NCBI RefSeq assembly: GCF_022682495.2 | Contig: NC_071388.1 | Location: 29,620,139-29,684,138, forward strand | DNA: 64,000 nucleotides | Direction: 5' to 3' | From: Desmodus rotundus | Lineage: Eukaryota; Chordata; Mammalia; Chiroptera; Phyllostomidae | In this document: positions 61,215 to 64,000 of the stretch, piece after piece | Layout: each line of letters starts with the position of its first letter | How positions within the stretch are numbered: position 1 is the stretch's first letter | The notes under the pieces: model-generated | The model's database searches: none | Told to the model about the DNA's origin: nothing | What the model saw: only the letters and a program-made list of their open reading frames with translations | Translations under genes and position numbers: made by a program

Positions 61215-61960
61215 ATGAAAAAACACTCGGTGTCATTTATAATGAAGTGTGCAAATTAGACATACCATTTTCTCTCTCTCAGACCAACAAAACTTTTAAA
61301 ATCTGACTTTTTAAGTGGTGGTGATAACGGGAGGCAACCAAACATTTTCTACACTGCAGGTGAGACTGTAAACTGATACAAACACTTAGGGAAATGATTG
61401 GTTTCATCTAGTGTAGTTGAAGCCATGTACACCCGACGACCCAGCTACACTCCCAGGAATAGACACCCTAGAAATGTATGTGCATGTGTTCCAGGAGACC
61501 TGTACGACTCAATGGAATATCCACAATAGCACCATTCATAACGGCAAAAATGAGAATCAACCCAAACAACCATCCACATTCAAACAGGTAAACTGTGCTA
61601 TATTCATACAACAGAGGACTATTAAGCAGTGAAAATGAATGAAATACAACTATGCACATATTGATGAGTAAATAGCAGTAAATAATATTCAGTGAAATAA
61701 ACAAGGTGCAAAAGAATTCATACACTAGCTTTCCACTTACATAATATTCCCATACATGCAAATTTAATAGTATGTTGTTTACACACAGGCAATAAACTGC
61801 AAGAAAATCAAGGGAGTGAAAACTTACAATTCAGGTCACTGATAGTCGCTTAGAGAGAAGGGAAGAGGGGAGAGAACAGGTGCTTACTGTTTTGTTTTTC
61901 TTTATAAACTATATAAATTTTATAAATGTTCCTTTATATCTCCTTAATATCTTAGGAAAA
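61215..61960 (+). mobile_element. Old L1 3' end, plus strand
   Basis: Decayed ORF2 C-terminus: 'actacactcccaggaatagac' style text, 'ccacaatagcaccattcata', 'gaggactattaagcagtgaa', then a 3' UTR. Heavily mutated. Confidence 0.6.
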
Positions 61961-62533
61961 TGAAAATGCTTACAAATATATACATATAATACACACAGAC
62001 TATCACACATATAGTACTCTGGGGCAAATAAAAATCACATATTATGTCAACAAAAGTCCTCATCTTAATGAGTTCTCTGCAGAAACCACACTGTTGACCT
62101 CACTTCTTGATATTAATACACTGTCTTCCATTGGTTTTCATGAATTTTTCACCTATTACAAATTTTGTACCTATCTCTATGCCACTCTATATCTTCTCTA
62201 CAAGTTTGTCTTTCCAGGCCAGTAGATGCAGTTCCTTTCTAGTCTATTTTGTTAAAATATTGTCCTTTGCTGTCTAAGGTCCAGCCATACCCACCGACCT
62301 TCAGCCCTATTGACACTATATGTTTCCTTCCATCATAGAGTGTTTGCAATGCTACCATCTGTCCCCACTCTCCAATTTACTCTCTAGACCTTAACTCAAA
62401 TCTTGGTTTCTTAGAAATCCTTTTTCTGATCATCTGCACCTCAGAGTCCTGAAAACAAAAAGAAAACTTAAAGGGGTAATTTAAAGAAGGTCAAATGAAG
62501 GGACTAACTAATAATCACTTGTTAGGGCTACGG

Positions 62534-62738
62534 GGCCCTGGCTGGTGTGGCTCAGATTGAATGTATGCCTGCAAACCAAAGTGTCAGTTCGATTCCCAGT
62601 CAGAGCACATGCCTGGGTCATGGGCCAGGTCCACAGTTGGGGGTGCATGAGGGGCAACCACATATTAATATTCCTCACTCTCTCTTTCTCCCCCCTCTCT
62701 AAAAGAAATAAATAATTTTTTAAATATTAAAAAAACAA
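62534..62738 (+). mobile_element. Ves SINE (tRNA-derived, bat)
   Basis: Head ggccctggctggtgtggctc, B-box-like agttcgattcc, 'catgcctgggtcatgggcc', 'aggggcaaccacatattaat', CT-rich stretch and an A-rich tail. Head sequence is the closest of the three to the Ves consensus. Confidence 0.92.
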
Positions 62739-63100
62739 AGAAAGAGTGAAAAGCTACATTTGAGGGGACTAAGTAAGAGAACTATTGTAGGAAGTCATTG
62801 AAGGTAATGGCTGTGGGAGAGAGTTTATCTGAGTGATGCTAATAATGTGAGTAGAGAATGCAGTTGCTGCAAAACCTCAGCATATCAACAAGGAAAGGGA
62901 GAGTAAATGCCTCTACCTCCTTTTTCTCACCCTTCAGTGTCCTGTTAGTGTCTCAAATTGGCCAAACCCAACTAGAAACCAGAGAATAAAGAAGCTCAGT
63001 TGATGTAATATCCAGAGTTTAACCTCTCAGTTCACAGAATAGGGCAGAAATGGAAGAGAATGGATCTAGAGAGAAAGGGTCTACTTACTCCACATCTGAA

Positions 63101-63104
<4 letters not shown>

Positions 63105-63135
<31 letters not shown>
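63105..63135. repeat. (CT)n microsatellite
   Basis: About 14 CT units in a pure run. Confidence 0.9.
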
Positions 63136-63137
<2 letters not shown>

Positions 63138-63434
63138 AAAAAAAGGAAAGAAAAAACTCATGTCTGAAGGACAGGAAAAACACAAGGTTCTATATGCACT
63201 TTGTGCCATGGAGAGAGTTCAATTTCCAACTTAGTGATACTCCCAAGTGAAACCTAAATTATAATGTTAGATATCTGTAGTACACAGCATATAAGGCTGC
63301 AAAAAAAGAAAGAGGAGGGAAAAAACAATTATTCGCCATAAATCATAGCTGCTTTGGTCGCAATTTTGCAGCTGGTTTTGAAGCCCAAGTTGATTGGATT
63401 ACCATAGCCTCCTTCTTTCTCCACTCATTCCATG

Positions 63435-63690
63435 TTAGCCTTGCTGTCTGCCAACACTTTTACCCGGAGGATTGACACAAAGCTTCATGCCCAAAGGATC
63501 CAAAACCATGCAAGCCCATTCTTCATTGGATTGCCACATTTTCTCAATGAGCATTATCACTGAATACAGAAGATTAATGTGTGTGTTGTTGAATGGTTTC
63601 CATATGAGGTCTATTTTTTCTTCATCATGTAATAACATCACAATGGTTCTTTGGGTCTTAAGCTCAACCAACATAGTTGTACAGCACCCC
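63435..63690 (-). other. Unassigned open stretch, possible retrocopy or transposon remnant
   Basis: An 80-codon minus-strand frame reads ELKTQRTIVMLLHDEEKI and later MWQSNEEWACMVLDPLGM, which looks more protein-like than neighbouring random frames. There is no clean acceptor or donor around it and it does not match the ZBBX part expected next. I do not recognise the protein. It may be a fragment of a retrocopy or an old transposon; it may also be chance. Confidence 0.25.
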
Positions 63691-64000
63691 TTCCCGACTA
63701 TTGGTGTTGAGAACCAAAATGCCCATGGGTAATCTCAGCTACCTGTTTAATGAAAGCATGGCTGGAGTTTCATGTAATATATAGCACCCTATAAAAAAAG
63801 CACCCCAGCTTCACAGGACAGTTGTTTCTGTGCTGAGACCCATACTGGACCTTCAGCAGGGTATCCCACAATACTATCAAGAAAGCTGCTTCTAGAAACA
63901 CTACACATGGTAAGATCAGTAAATTCGAAGGCTAGGAGCTGATTACTATATCTATTTCATAATAAACTGAGTGTTTTGGCTTGAGACAAATGTGTGAGAT

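Larger units (their letters stand above)
60634..64000 (-). other. ZBBX: ZBBX intron, open at the window edge
   Basis: No further exon was found. 60,640-61,200 and 61,970-62,520 show nothing recognisable. 62,740-63,100 holds no element I can name. Confidence 0.5.

Noticed and set aside
47086..62738. tRNA-like A and B boxes in three places.
   Set aside because: They belong to Ves SINEs with CT-rich 3' parts and A-rich tails, not to functional tRNA genes.

Overview
This is mammalian nuclear DNA, most likely from a yangochiropteran (microbat) genome. Three tRNA-derived SINEs of the bat Ves type are present (47,086-47,275 plus; 55,285-55,492 minus; 62,534-62,738 plus). There are also 5'-truncated young L1 copies with a C-rich 3' UTR, and many older mammalian repeats (MIR, MER5, L1M, HAL1, MaLR LTRs). 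Genes are interrupted by GT-AG introns. No bacterial, organellar or CRISPR features were seen.

One protein-coding gene runs through the window on the minus strand. I recognise it as ZBBX (zinc finger B-box domain containing). Twelve exons were read by eye between 60,633 and 17,942. Their splice phases agree across all eleven junctions and give one open frame of 495 codons plus a stop. This would be the C-terminal part of a protein that is about 800 residues in human, as I recall it. The B-box and N-terminal exons should lie beyond 64,000. A poly(A) signal lies about 190 bases after the stop. Everything below 17.7 kb looks intergenic, as expected if the gene faces a gene desert at its 3' end, as human ZBBX does.

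Layout. 1-17.7 kb: gene-free, with a MaLR-type LTR, MIRs, L1 3' ends, an unassigned 3.9-5.4 kb block, a TATG-type microsatellite and a second LTR. 17.9-20.6 kb: the last two ZBBX exons and a young L1 with a clean target-site duplication. 20.6-31.5 kb: an intron with inverted young L1 copies, old LINE pieces and a solo LTR-like element. 31.5-40.4 kb: three exons and a nearly complete antisense HAL1 (half-L1). 40.4-52.3 kb: six exons, with an L1M split by a Ves SINE. 52.3-60.5 kb: a large intron holding an L1M split by a Ves SINE, and an almost complete MaLR provirus interrupted by an ATP5PB processed pseudogene. 60.5-64 kb: one ZBBX exon, an L1M fragment, a Ves SINE and an unassigned open stretch.

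I found no new multi-gene system. The most useful observations are the reconstructed exon chain and its alternative-splicing features, inverted repeats that flank exons, the nested retroelements, and one RFX-like palindrome downstream of the gene. All calls come from reading and remembered family knowledge; no database search was run.
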